Of a DNA stretch of 64,000 bases, positions 48,692 through 60,456 are shown piece by piece. The number at the start of each line of letters is the position of its first letter. The first letter of the stretch is position 1. This stretch comes from Schistosoma haematobium. Lineage: Eukaryota; Platyhelminthes; Trematoda; Strigeidida; Schistosomatidae. Below the pieces are notes generated by a model. That model was not told the DNA's origin. It did no database searches and was given only the letters and a program-made list of their open reading frames with translations. The stretch lies in contig NC_067195.1 of NCBI RefSeq assembly GCF_000699445.3, forward strand, positions 62,595,591 through 62,659,590, given 5' to 3'. Position numbers and translations under genes: made by a program.

Positions 48692-49839
48692 AGTTCTAAT
48701 TGTGTAAACTCACTCAATATTATGGAAAACTTGTAACCTATTGCAATAGTAAATACTGGAAATCTTAAACCGGAACACTTCATGTGTTGGCATATTCATT
48801 TCTCCGTTTATTCTATTGGAATATTTGCATGCAATATTTAACAGATGAAAGAACCAGTTGTAGAAACTAGATTTAAAATGAAATTAGCCACTGAAGATGA
48901 ATAGAAGATACTGACCACTGAAAAATATTTATAACATATAAATTCTGTATAAATTATACTTTGAATGTATGTTCAGGTCAAGGTTATTGCAACATCATAA
49001 AACTGATATTAAGGATTGATTACTGTATGGTATCTAGTACAAGGTTATTTTAACTTTCAGACATACCAATTGATTTATTCTTCTTGAGTTACGTTTTGAC
49101 CTTGTTAATTGTTCGTTTACAACCTTGACTGCTTTTATATTAGCGCATGTGTGTAAATCGCTTACCCTATTCATCATATGTCTTTAGCTTATTTTTGTCT
49201 GGTTATACATAGTGAGTCACTCAACATCAAATGGGGTTGGCAAGTTTGCCTTCTGTGTTTCACCTCGATTTCCTACTTCTTATAATAATTTGTGTTTGAG
49301 TAATCAAATCCCTAGAGTAAGTTTATTCAACCTAGTCCGTATTTGGCTTCAAACAGGGTTAGCGTAAGTGAAGTATACGGTATTAAATCGAAGAATTATA
49401 TTCATGGCGTATTCATTTGTTCATCATAATCGGAGTCACATCTTCGGGGCATTAAAAATGTACCAAAACTTATAATAATGAATAAAGCTGTAATCATTGT
49501 TGATATTATTATTAATCATAATATATATTAAAGTTTTCAGGATTTTAAACACTCATAGAATTCATCAGCCTCAATTTTTAGGGTTAGCAGATAGGATTTA
49601 TCCATTATGTCTTTTTATCATACGTATTTAATGAAATTATCAAATGTATCTTAAACGGTAATGTGTTCTCTCCTTGTAGATATAAAATTAGAAGCTACTA
49701 TACGAATCATATGCGCCTAACCTATATCACCACTACAATAATATCGCGCTTCAGTCATATTTATACCAAATTTTTCAAGGAAAGAAAAGGTAAGTTGGGT
49801 CTTTTCAAATCTGGAAAATAACTAATTTTGAGTATGAGG

Positions 49840-50105
49840 TTGTGGAGATTGCTAAATTTCGTTGAAATCATGAATCTGTCTAAATCAAATTGGTGTTAGA
49901 CATTAAAAGCGTTAGATGCCAGCTCATTATTCTAGAGGTTAAGCGTTCACTTGAGATACCGAATGTCCCAGTTTCAATTCCTTGTTGAGGGATAGTGGAT
50001 TGATATGACTGAGGAGTCCCATGCTAGAATGAATCGGATATCAAGTGTTTCCATATTTTCAGTGGTATGCTAACATAGATCGATTCATGATTTCAATGCA
50101 ATCGC
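49840..50105 (+). mobile_element. Family B hammerhead SINE, old diverged copy
   Basis: It has a left remnant (GTTGTGGAGATTGCTAAATT), an A-box (GCTCATTATTCTAGAGG), a B-box (CAGTTTCAATTCC), a core with CTGAGGAG but AATGAATC in place of GACGAAAC, and a tail to GATTCATGATTTCAATGC. Confidence 0.75.
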
Positions 50106-50787
50106 TAATTAATGTATTCAAATAATTTAATAGTAATCGTCACCACTAGAGTTACGAGTTCTCGGTTTGCATCAGAATGTAAGAGTGAAAACATAACAAT
50201 TCAAACTACAGAATAAGACAATAGAAATATTTAAGTCCTTCCTACTAGATCAACAATACAGTATTGATATATAATGATAATTAAATACCTTCTAATAATG
50301 AAAACGTTGACTTTATTTAATGATAGATTTGTTGATCACGAAAAAAGGGTATAATGTTTAATACACTAATCCAAACTAATTATATATAAACGATGACATT
50401 AGATAGTTGGGAATCCCAACTATAAAAAAACGTTTCCCAGCCATTTATCATCATAACATAGTTGAAGAATAAAGTTATTTTACTCTTTGTTAGATTTCTA
50501 TAATATAATGCAATAAGGGTATTTGTTTTAACTAACAAGAAGTTAATTCGGCATTTTGTGAGAATATCGTTTGTCATTTATGTTTGTTTATTGATGTTAA
50601 CTTTATTAAAATATATTTCCTTCGAATGTTGAGCAATTTTCAAAGTCTACTTTACTATAATTTTTGCCAATCTATCAAAGTTTTTTGATATTTTCATACC
50701 TATATTAATTCCTGCCTAGTGAGAATGTTTATTCTGACATTTGAAGTAAATCGTATCATAATTTATCTGAAAAAGAACAAATATCTG

Positions 50788-51135
50788 TCTTAAGCAGAGA
50801 TGGATGCTGTCTAGCAGTATAAAACAGGATGTGCATTTTGTCCTATTCTGGACTTATCAATTTAATGCACCCACATCACAAAGTTGTTGATCACTCTGGG
50901 ATTTGAATACAATGACTTTTGCTCCAAACACCGGCGTATCAACCAGATGATGACTCCCAAATAGGATGAAATACGCATCTTGGATTCCACCACTAGCCAT
51001 CAACTATCCCTGCTTAAAATGCTTGCGACTTAGTGACATTATTGTGACGATCCATACAAGATGCACACATGCCAAAAGAGAATGATCAGTTGCAGTCTGA
51101 AACATCAATGGTACAATTCAAACAGCCGATGCCAG
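50788..51135. mobile_element. Sm-alpha-like (family A) multi-part composite
   Basis: A minus-oriented half (GAGATGGATGCTGTCTAGC, decayed core, TGCACCCACATC, B-box) is followed by a plus-oriented 3' half at 50940-51015 (GATGATGACTCCCAAATAGG, ATGAAATACG, GGATTCCACCACTAGCC). A minus-oriented 5' segment follows to 51120. The plus core lacks C3 (AUGAUGA). Confidence 0.7.
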
Positions 51136-51951
51136 TGAACTGACAAACTTATGTTATTCTTGAATGATCTCGTCGGGATATAACAATCATTGATTCAGTT
51201 TTTACGGTAGGATTTGAATAATTTGATAAATATAATCTACTCAACTCATTAAAACTTGTAATTTCAACTATCAACCTTAAAGTCAGTATTACAACATACA
51301 AGTTTAATATGAAGCAAAAAAATATCAATGAAAATTCTTTATTATGAAATAAGTTTTCGTTGCAAATTAGTAACAACTTATGAAATAGTGAAAAATTGAC
51401 GGAGAATTGGATAACATTCGTCCTAACACTTTGACCTTCACAATGATACGTCACCACAATCTTACACAGAGATTCTTACCTAAAACCTTCAGGTTTCATG
51501 ATGAGTAAGATATCTTTAAATCATTGAGTAATGATCTATATTTCTGATGTTTTCAATAGTTATTCAGTTATATCGATAATATCTGTCATAGTGCTGACAT
51601 AATTTTATCGTAATAAGTAAAAAACTGACCAAAAGATCAACTTATTATGATTATGACAAAACTTTCTAAGCAAAAACAACATTGTACAGATATAACATTT
51701 AAAGTAAATAGCATATCACGAAATGAATCAATCCCATTAAAATCTAAGTAAAAACGAAATATACGTGAACAATTTGAATGAACAAAGATAAATTAACCAA
51801 TGAATTAGTTTTTAGTCCTTTTTTTTAAAAAGAAGTAATTCATATATCTTCATACCGAAAGAATAATGTATCCTTTCAGTACTCTAAAAGCAAACACGAA
51901 TGTCCTAATTTTGAACATTGTGGATTTTTTAATTCATTTGATATTGTTTAC

Positions 51952-52240
51952 CTGAAACTTCTCGTTGATGTTTAGGACTACAACTGATTAGTCACTATTG
52001 GTATATGTGTATACTGTACGTATTGGCTTGATATTGCCTTAATTACATAAGCAAGTGGCTATCAGGACTCAGTAGTTAAGTAGATAACGCGATGGTATTT
52101 GAAGTGAACAATACTAGGTTTGAGTCCCAGAGTGGATATCAACTCTGAGATGCAGCTACCTCCAGATGACGAATCCCAAATAGGATGAAACGCGCATGCT
52201 GGATTCCACTGCTAGCAACTATCCATCTTTACTTATTGTG
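51952..52240 (+). mobile_element. Sm-alpha-like (family A) SINE, full-length plus copy
   Basis: In order: 5' segment (GATGTTTAGGACTACAACTG, TTGATATTGCCTTAATTAC), tRNA-like promoter part (GGACTCAGTAGTTAAGTAG A-box region, GGTTTGAGTCCCAG B-box), CAACTCTGAGATGCAGCTAC, hammerhead region (CCAGATGACGAATCCC, GGATGAAACGCGC) and GGATTCCACTGCTAGC to ATCCATCTTTACTTA. The catalytic C3 is A here, so the ribozyme is predicted inactive. Confidence 0.88.
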
Positions 52241-53601
52241 ATTTTTTGTTACTGAATTTGAATATATTAATTTCGTTGAAAAAAGACTATTGCTACATTG
52301 ATTAGCTTTGTTTTTACTATCTTTTTTCTATGTTATTCATATAGGTTTCATATAAAATCCATTAATTAACTAGATTGTTTCAATATCTTTTATTGAAAAT
52401 AATTATCTGTAATTACTTATCTCTAATGTACCTTTGTTTTTCTCGTTTTGGATTAATTACTTATTCTAATGAAGTTATATTGGAATGAAAAATTTAATTC
52501 CTCTTCTTTTTTTAGTATTTTTTTCTTCGTTTGCTTCTTCTTGTATGTTACACTTAAATTTTCACCTAAAATAGTTTATATTGTGAGTGAGGTTGTTCTA
52601 TATGATCATTGTTTATCGTTAGGTAAAGTCGTCGCCTTATTTTCTTTCTTCTCTTTTTTTTTAAAAAAAGCCACACGATGTTAATGAATGGAATACAAGG
52701 TATTAAACACAGTTACATTTCTTATCTTGTAATTTACAACAACAGAAACAACAACAAAAGACAATAATAACGCAAAAGAAATGAAACAACACAATACACA
52801 AGAATAACTAGCCATTAATTAATATCTAGTTAAGTTTATTATGATTATTATTATCATTCTTCTCAGTATTACATTTATTCCATAAGCATATTAAACACAT
52901 TTCCTTTCTTATATTCTCTACATTTATTTTCTTTCTTTTTACAAAAGAAAAAATAATAATAAACATGTACAATTATAAGTTGATTTTCATTCAAGATAAA
53001 CTATAAAAGATAAATGTTAAAGTAGAAAACATGCTAATTTATGGACAATGTTAGTTAGATCAAATGTTATGATATGAAGAATCTTTATCTAACGATATCT
53101 TTATGTACTAAAATTTAATGTTTGTTTACTGAAAATCAGTTCGATAAATTAATTCGGTTGTCTTTTTACATGAAAAGGAAAAAAATGAAATAGAAGATTC
53201 AAATAGTGTACAGTTAACTATACCAAATCATTGTAAAGAGTACAAGTATTAAAATATACTAAACAATATTATAGGGGAATGAGAATATATGAAAGATTAG
53301 AAAATTTATATAAGTTGGGAGTGATTATACTTATTGTTATTATAGAGTTACTCATTTTTCATAGACGAGCTATGAAGGTTCCTCAACTAAATGATAAATT
53401 GACAGATAATTCTCATTTAAACATTAAAATTAAAACACGAAGTTCAGCGAAGGGATTTCTCTTCAACGAATTTATTATCAAGCTGTATATATGAAATTTT
53501 TTTGTTTTTTGTAAAAGTACTAATTCTGTGAGGGAATGTGAACACAATTAACCATGACGCAATAAAGAGATTATAATACTGGATTACGTAATACGAATAA
53601 T

Positions 53602-53840
53602 AACAATAGATTTATCAGAAGGGGTTTTGTGTAGATTTTAGAAATTTCACTGATTGAAATCATGAGTCAATTGAAGCTAGACCACCATGGAAAATCTGGA
53701 AGCACTGGACGGCCGTTTCATCCTAGTTTAGGACTCCTCAGCAATGCGCATCCACCATCCCACACCCCTCAGGGCCTACTGGTTTCGCACGCGAGCACTT
53801 AAACACTAGACCACTGAGCCGGCATCCAACAATAGATTTA
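53602..53840 (-). mobile_element. Family B hammerhead SINE, complete monomer with perfect 13-bp TSD
   Basis: The element 53615-53827 (213 bp) is flanked by AACAATAGATTTA at 53602-53614 and 53828-53840. On minus it reads GGATGCCGGCTCAGTGG (5' end and A-box), then the hammerhead and tail ending CCCCTTCTGAT. The typical B-box sequence is largely deleted (CCCTGAGGGGTGTGGG). The homologous right arm of the enclosing inverted repeat has the uninterrupted empty site, which fixes both element ends. This copy is a monomer, not a fold-back. Confidence 0.95.
53702..53747 (-). ncRNA. Hammerhead ribozyme motif in family B SINE, core intact
   Basis: On minus: stem I GCATTG, CTGAGGAG, helix II GTCCT/AGGAT (five pairs, the one next to the core being G-U), GAAA, CGGCCG and cleavage triplet GTC, then CAGTGC pairing with GCATTG (one G-U pair). 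All catalytic bases are present. It is the best-preserved family B core in the window. Confidence 0.75.
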
Positions 53841-53978
53841 GTGAATACAATAAGATGATTAAAATGTTTTTGTCATAATAATTAAAGTTCATAGAGGTGT
53901 AAAAAATAAGTAAGGTGATATGATGAGCATTTACGAATAAAATAATGAGAATATAAGACATAAGTAAAGGGGAATGCA

Positions 53979-54002
53979 GTAATAATAATAATAATAATAA
54001 TA
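53979..54002. repeat. (AAT)n microsatellite
   Basis: Eight AAT-type units occur in the loop of the inverted repeat. Confidence 0.9.
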
Positions 54003-54049
54003 GGATAATCAAAATAATTAAGGCCAGGGTAACGATAACGATAATACGT

Positions 54050-54250
54050 ACTTCTTTTGTACGCATAGTTCTGGTTTAAGCTCCTGGATGGTAAGAGCTT
54101 AGGCTACCTTTAAGAGTTCGATACGACGAAATTTAGGTAGATTTGAACGAATCATATAAACAACTTTAAAATCAAATTGTGGATCTGTAGAATGGTTACA
54201 GTCGATTAGGTGCTCAAGTATAGAACTCCTAACTGCTTTCCTTTCAGTCT
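54050..54250 (-). pseudogene. GIY-YIG C-terminus of a Penelope-like retroelement (lineage 2)
   Basis: On minus, reading EYNKTERKAVRSSILEHLID, CNHSTDPQFDFKVVYMIRSN, RIELLKVA, an in-frame stop, then ALTIQELKPELCVQKKYVL. It aligns with the tail at 42162-42407 (SSIAKHL, LKPSLCVQKQFVL). The stop codon and missing upstream part make it a relic. Confidence 0.7.
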
Positions 54251-54959
54251 TATTATATTCACTAAATCTATTGTTATTATTCGTATTACGTTAATTGTGT
54301 TCACATTTCCTCACGAAATTAGTACTTTTACAAAAAACAAAAATAATTTTCATATATATACGATTGTACAGCTTGATAATGAATTCGTTGAAAAGAGATC
54401 CCTTCGCTAAACTTCGTGTTTTAACTTTAAATGATAAATTACCTGATTTTATTGCATTTATGTGTATCTATTAATTCAGCTACTTCTGTGGAGAAAACTA
54501 TATTGGGAGAGTAATCAAACAGCCTAGTGAGTATTTACCCTTGTGTTTTGGGAGAGAGTATAATCAAAACAATGCACAATTCCATTCTAACACACTTGAC
54601 TGATAATGGTTAATCATTAAGTCAGGATAAATAATCCAGAATAATTTATCGTATACTTACTTTTTCTTTTTTCTTATGGAGTTTGACCTCAGGAATTTTA
54701 TTTAGCAATCCATCTTTGTATTCATAAGAAATTTGTTACACGTATCGTTTCAGTGGTCGAATTGAGGCTTAATGAACAAATTCATTTATAATTATTTTTT
54801 ACATCTTTTGTTCATTTATTTTTCTCCATCTCTTTTTCGTTGTCTAATTATCTGAACACTTCTTATCAGGTAATCTAAGTAATTTCATGAATCTTATTTT
54901 AATGCGTATTTTACAATTTTACAACCGACTTCTTATTTTCAAGCATTGATTTGAGGCAT

Positions 54960-55170
54960 TATCATTCCTATCATAACTTGTATTCTTATAATCGCGCCAT
55001 CAATTTGTACATTTTACATTTAAGGTTTAACTATGTAATCTGTTTCGTTTTTATTACTGACCCATAAACTCCAATATGTATTAGAGTGAAGCATGATGAA
55101 GATCCCACCGAAGATCACATTTGTTTATGTGCTATTCTAATTTACAATGTACGAATTTCTAAGATATTTT
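54960..55170 (+). repeat. Penelope-like terminal repeat, copy 2 of 3
   Basis: It shares CGCCATCAATTTGTAC, TATGTAATCTGTTTCG, TATTAGAGTGAAGCATGATG and a GATC-rich end with 43380-43600. The CTGATGAG box is ATGATGAA and GAAA is GAAG, so any ribozyme here is dead. Confidence 0.5.
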
Positions 55171-55584
55171 TTTAATTCTCTGATTAAAACAATTTTACGG
55201 AGGAAACTAAACGATCAACAAAAATGGGATTCAGTAAAATGAATTTTTCTGTTATTTTCCTATTTATGGGTAATATTAACTGAAAATCATTGTGCAAGAG
55301 ATGTCGTATCAACAAACACAATTGAATAACAGAAACACACATATAAACAGGCTACAACATCCATTACCTAGATATCTCTTCTGGTAGTGATACCGTAGTG
55401 AACGAGGACATAGGCGTTGACAGCTAAATGTATACAAATATAAAATCACAGAACGTCTAAGTAAAATCTGAGAACCATATGGTAAACACTTCATTTGCAA
55501 AATCTCAATCAATCATCTCAGACTTGATTGTTTCTTCATTTTCACATCAATCATTCTCTGTTCTCATTCTTTTCTCCTCGATCT

Positions 55585-55680
55585 TCTTAACCTTCTGTCA
55601 CCAGACATTTCACTTTCTATTAATGATATATACTACTTATATCTGCCGACATCAGTAGGACACACCACAATACCAATTAA
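55585..55680. repeat. Dispersed repeat shared with 35.4 kb
   Basis: CTTCTTAACCTTCTGTCACC, AGACATTTCAC, TATACTACTTATATCTGCCG and ACACACCACAATACC parallel the segment at 35385-35475. Family not identified. Confidence 0.5.
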
Positions 55681-57089
55681 ATTAATTCTCCCTCTTCCTC
55701 TCATGAATAATACGTATGCGTTTCTAATTTCTATTATTTTATTGATACATAGAAAAATATGATGATATCAACACTTATACACAACAACTAAACGTAAACA
55801 AGCCTTATTTATTTATTGACTTTTTCATTTACTTTTGTTCATGCATTAGCTATATATATATATTCGTTGGAAAATAACAATATCAATCAAACGTTGAGTT
55901 GATTAGCATTGTTTTCAAGTTATATATAATAACAATGAAGGGATTCATTGATTTTATTGAATGGGTTAACTATAAATCCTGAAGACTTATAGATTAAGAA
56001 AAGAACTAAAGAGGTCTTACAAATTTTTATATACACTTCACTTATTTATACGAATGAATCCGCCTTCGGCTATATATGCAAGCAAAGTTTTGTAAGATGA
56101 AGTTGGCTGGATATTATTCCATAAATAACTGTCAAAGACACTATCATATCATTATCATTGTATATGGTAACAAATAGATGTCTAAGAATAGAGCTCCTCA
56201 CTGTCTCTCTCTATCCTCTGTTTCAACATGAAGTATCATACTATTAAATGTAATAATAAACTTTCTTACTTGAACACTAGCTCCAAAAAGGTAATTAAAT
56301 CAGTAAACAAAAACGTATGTGATGCAAGTGAGAATTCATTTTGTTATCAGAAATTCCCTAACATTTAATTACAAAACTATGTATAAAATTTCACTTTATT
56401 GAATTACATCGTTAGCTATAATACTTCCAGACGGGAATTTCCAAAATAATTAAGATCTTAGGAACAATCGATACCTTATTTCCATCCCACTTCAATTAAA
56501 TAGTTCACTAAGCTCCATCATTGTTATTCATTCCTATTAATCTATGTACCTAGGAGAAGGTCATATATCCTAGTATTTTAACATGCATACATAAAAAATC
56601 AAATTATTTGCATAACTTTATTGAAAAACCAAAACTTTGAAACATGTAGTTACTCCATTTGTTAACATATTCTTATAGATTACTTACTAATTCACTAACA
56701 TAGTTATCAGTTAACTATGGTGCTTGGTATACCATAATTTTTAGACTGGGATATGAATTAACCAATAGTATTTTTGGTCTTCAGTCATGAAATGATTTGG
56801 TATTCATATCAACGTTCAATTTTCGGTTCATCTTCATAGACTGATCAGTGATAAGTTTGAATGGTGAATTTTTTCCCAGTTAAAAATCTTTTTAAAACTG
56901 AGAATTTGATTTCATCGAGCTGAACATTTAACTGATTGATAAAATTCAGTGTCAGAATTGAATGGACGTTATTTGATGTAGTGGTGTACATTTGAAAATG
57001 TGTGAGAAACACAAAGGTTTATAACTTTATCCAATTACTAAATGGAGTTAATTTATGGTTAATACCAAGAACTGATGTTAGTTAAACAA

Positions 57090-57225
57090 TTGATAGAAAC
57101 AAGAAGGCATTAGATAGCTGTTTTATTCTAGCATGGGACTCCCAATCAGTGCACATCCATGAACCCATCACCGGATATCGAACCCATTACTTTCTGTTTG
57201 ACCTTTAGGTTATTGGAGACTCATT
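57090..57225 (-). mobile_element. Family B SINE relic, old
   Basis: On plus, AGATAGCTGTTTTATTCTAG, CATGGGACTCCCAATCAGTG and GGATATCGAACCCATTAC match the inverted hammerhead and B-box with many changes. No core box is intact. Confidence 0.6.
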
Positions 57226-58019
57226 CTACAATAAATAATCATGTTCTCGTTTGGTAATTTCAAAGTTGTATTGATGTGTGACCAGTAGAGTTTAACAATG
57301 TTGAGTATGAGGGAGTTACCTACCATATACATTATAAGATAGTTGTGCGATACTGCGAATTGATCGAAGTTACATATATGAACTTCCCCTCTCCCTTTCT
57401 GACTCCCTCCCTGTATATATATATATATATAGCTTGTAAATAGTATGTAGCATAACGTGGACTCAAAGTTGTCACAGTCGTCAGAAGGATAGAAGAATTT
57501 TAGCATATCAAAAACACGGCGTAGGCAGAATATTTGAAGACTAGTGGACAAGAAAATCGGGATTGCAGGATACACCTTAAGATTCAAATGAATGATCGAA
57601 GGCTATGTATGTGTATTATATAAACTCTGTAATTTCTTACTATAAAAATTAGTTCTTCTGCCTGTTGTCTTATTCTACACCAGTATTGATAACAATAACC
57701 AGAATAAATATTTGAACATAAAATGTAAAACAAAACTTGTAAAAATAAACTATTCAAACTGACTATCGTCACTGATGATGTTTATTTAACTAAATGGTAA
57801 TTTACCTAGTTTTATCACTTTAGTGTATATTTATGAATCCAGCTATGCTTTTTCATTATTGTTATTGTTGCTACTATTATTACTATATTGAAACTGATTA
57901 CTGATACTCTTTCTTTTATGAAAAATTTAATTATTATTTTACTGAGCTGAATTTGTCTAGTTTTATCCTATCTCCTATGTTGTAATATTTATTCAGGCTA
58001 TTATTATTATTATCATCAC

Positions 58020-58215
58020 TACTAGTATACCACACCATAGTACAGTATACCATCAGTTTGTACTAATTAATCCTTATGAATAGAAGTGTAAGTTGTTAGA
58101 CTTGATTGGTTGAATATTTTCCAGATATACTTAAATATTACTGTGTATTAAACAGTGATGAACATCTAACTGAAAGATTAACTGTTTATGATTAAATACT
58201 GTTTTAATTTACGCC
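58020..58215 (+). repeat. Penelope-like terminal repeat, copy 3 of 3
   Basis: ACCATCAGTTTGTACTAATT, GACTTGATTGGTTGAATATT and ACTGTGTATTAAACAGTGAT, GAACATCTAACTGAAAGATT follow the same order as 43380-43600. The core is incomplete. Confidence 0.5.
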
Positions 58216-58564
58216 ACAGGGATTCCTAATATAAATTTAATATTCTCAATATTATCACTATTAGAAATTTACTTATTTATTTAGTTCGTTTATCATGTTT
58301 CCCATCATGCTTAAGAGAAATGTATTTTGAGTCACAATTATCAATAAGCTTTATCAACTATGAATAAATGGGTTTACTATGTATTACAAGATGTAAATAT
58401 CTGCCATTGAGATCTTAATTTCAGGTAAATAGTTTGAACTGACAATCCGAAAGAAATATCCAAATCACTGTTCTTGTTTTGTTTAACTAGAAAAAATAGT
58501 CAAGCTTATATCTTGTCCTATCTTGTCAATCATTTTGAAATAATTCTGTATATTATGTTTGTAC

Positions 58565-58565
<1 letters not shown>

Positions 58566-58610
<45 letters not shown>
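58566..58610. repeat. (AT)n microsatellite
   Basis: A pure AT run of about 22 units. It produces a spurious tyrosine/isoleucine repeat in an open frame. Confidence 0.97.
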
Positions 58611-58615
<5 letters not shown>

Positions 58616-58757
58616 TAGTGTTTTTATGTTTGTTGCAAATAAACTATGCAAAACAAGATGTGAGTTGGTTTATAAACAAATCCATTTTATCTGATATAAA
58701 GCAGATCACAGAAAAGTTATTACTGTATCTAAGTAAACATAGATTGCTTTTTTTGGT

Positions 58758-58842
58758 TGAGATCATGAATTAATTGATGTTAGACCACCGTTGGAAACCT
58801 GGAAGCACTGGACGGCCGTTTCGTCCTAGTATGGGACTTCCC
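58758..58842 (-). mobile_element. Family B SINE, truncated tail and half hammerhead
   Basis: On plus, TTGAGATCATGAATTAATTG through GAAGCACTGGACGGCCGTTT and CGTCCTAGTATGGGACTTCC. The element stops before the CUGANGA box, so no ribozyme is complete. Confidence 0.8.
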
Positions 58843-60386
58843 TCTGAAAACTTACGTGCAAAATCAAATTAGTTTATTCCTGTAGGGGCCTCTAAAATAT
58901 CATATTATACAACGATTAGTAATGCTCATATTTGTCACATTACTTCAGTGTTAAGCCTTCTTATATACTTTTTTATAATTTGTATAGGTTTCTAAAACAG
59001 AATGACAAAGCGAAATCATCACAGATTTTCTCTATTATAATAATAACTAACTTGAAACACTTTGTCTGCTACGTGAAAAGGATTATCGTAAACTTTCATA
59101 TTTTTTCTCGTCACATACAATCTTCTCTTTGAAATTTCTACTTCATTTTATTTCACGGAACATGTTCTTCCCTTAAATGCTATATATAAATAAATTATTT
59201 CTATGTTAAACGTGACAGAAGCCAATCTATTAAAAGAGAACTTTCTTTATAAGAGTATTTTATCGAAATTATAACCATTTTAATACACATTCTTTCATCA
59301 GTTTATGAAATAAACACAATCACTGCATTTCTAACTTTGCCTGTTCATTTTTAAAAAAAACCCAATAACAAACAGACAAACAAGTATAATAATGTGTAAG
59401 GTTTTTTCAAAGCTATTTGGTAAAATAATCCCAATAAATAGTTCATCCACTTTAAGTGGAAACTTCTTATTCTATGGAGTACTAAACTTAAAATCAGAAA
59501 TTTGCCTGAATTAAAATAGCATAGCAGTACTATAGAAATTTTAATGATACCTACATCACTCTGTATAGTGAACACATTTCCTTTTAACTATCCTTATCCT
59601 TTAATGGAAGCTGGAAAAATTTCTGAACTAAAGTGAAATAATCCAATGTGTATTGAAGGTGAAATAATCATTATAAAACTACTTGTATAAATACTAGATC
59701 CTTCTGGTAAATTCTGTTTTATATTTTATCTTTTCACAAATCATATTCATTGTATCACATATCATTGTTCCTATAATATTCGATAACATCCAATTAATTT
59801 ATAGGATGTAAGAATGAAGCTGTATAAGTTGACGTTTTAATCCTTAACGAACTGGATCTATAAGTTAGAACTGATTTTAAAAGTTTTTACTCATGATACA
59901 GTCTCAGGAATAACATTACTAAAGGTAAATATATCTTAATAAAGAATGTCAATAGGATAATTGTAGGCGTAGACACTTCTAATAAAAGACTTTTTTTCTT
60001 AAATACATCAGGAATTGAGAGATAAAACGTAAATTTGTGTTTTGGCAAGAAACTCAATGATATCTCATAGGATTCTCATAGGAAATATTCATCATTTCAA
60101 TCAATTACTTTCATTCTAAAATCATTTTATTGTCACTTAACTGTAACAGAAGTAACAGTAAGTATAAAATAATATTGTTTCCTTTTTTGTAAAAAAAAAC
60201 ACAAACTTAGATGAATTTGAAATAGTTTTATTTACTATTGGCATAAACGTAAACAATTTTTTGATTGACTGTTGTTTGTAATTAAATGATTATTTGAAGT
60301 TGAAAACAAGGAACAGTTTGTTAAATCACTGGTGTGTAATATTATGTTTACGTCCAAGTTTTACTTCAAACTGTTTTCTTTGCCTT

Positions 60387-60418
60387 TTCTCTCTCCCTCT
60401 CTCTCTCCCACTCTCTCT

Positions 60419-60452
<34 letters not shown>
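60387..60452. repeat. (CT)n(TA)n microsatellite
   Basis: Interrupted CT units are followed by about 16 TA units, the same order as at 2953-3036. Confidence 0.95.

Positions 60453-60456
<4 letters not shown>

Larger units (their letters stand above)
53435..54435. repeat. Large inverted repeat, arms of about 180-190 bp, one arm holding a SINE
   Basis: The left arm (53435-53614 plus 53841-53855) is the reverse complement of the right arm (54246-54435). Matching landmarks are ACGAAGTTCAGCGAAGGGAT against TCCCTTCGCTAAACTTCGTG and CGAATAATAACAATAGATTT against AAATCTATTGTTATTATTCG. The right arm lacks about 35 bp present in the left. The loop contains a Penelope-like GIY-YIG tail. A related fragment lies at 47345-47400, so the arm belongs to a dispersed family. 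Confidence 0.88.

Noticed and set aside
57210..57587. 125-codon minus-strand open frame
   Set aside because: It contains a (TA)n-derived YIYIYI run and overlaps an old SINE remnant. There is no coding-like composition or domain.
58474..58773. 99-codon plus-strand open frame with an isoleucine/tyrosine repeat
   Set aside because: It is driven by the (AT)n microsatellite at 58566-58610.
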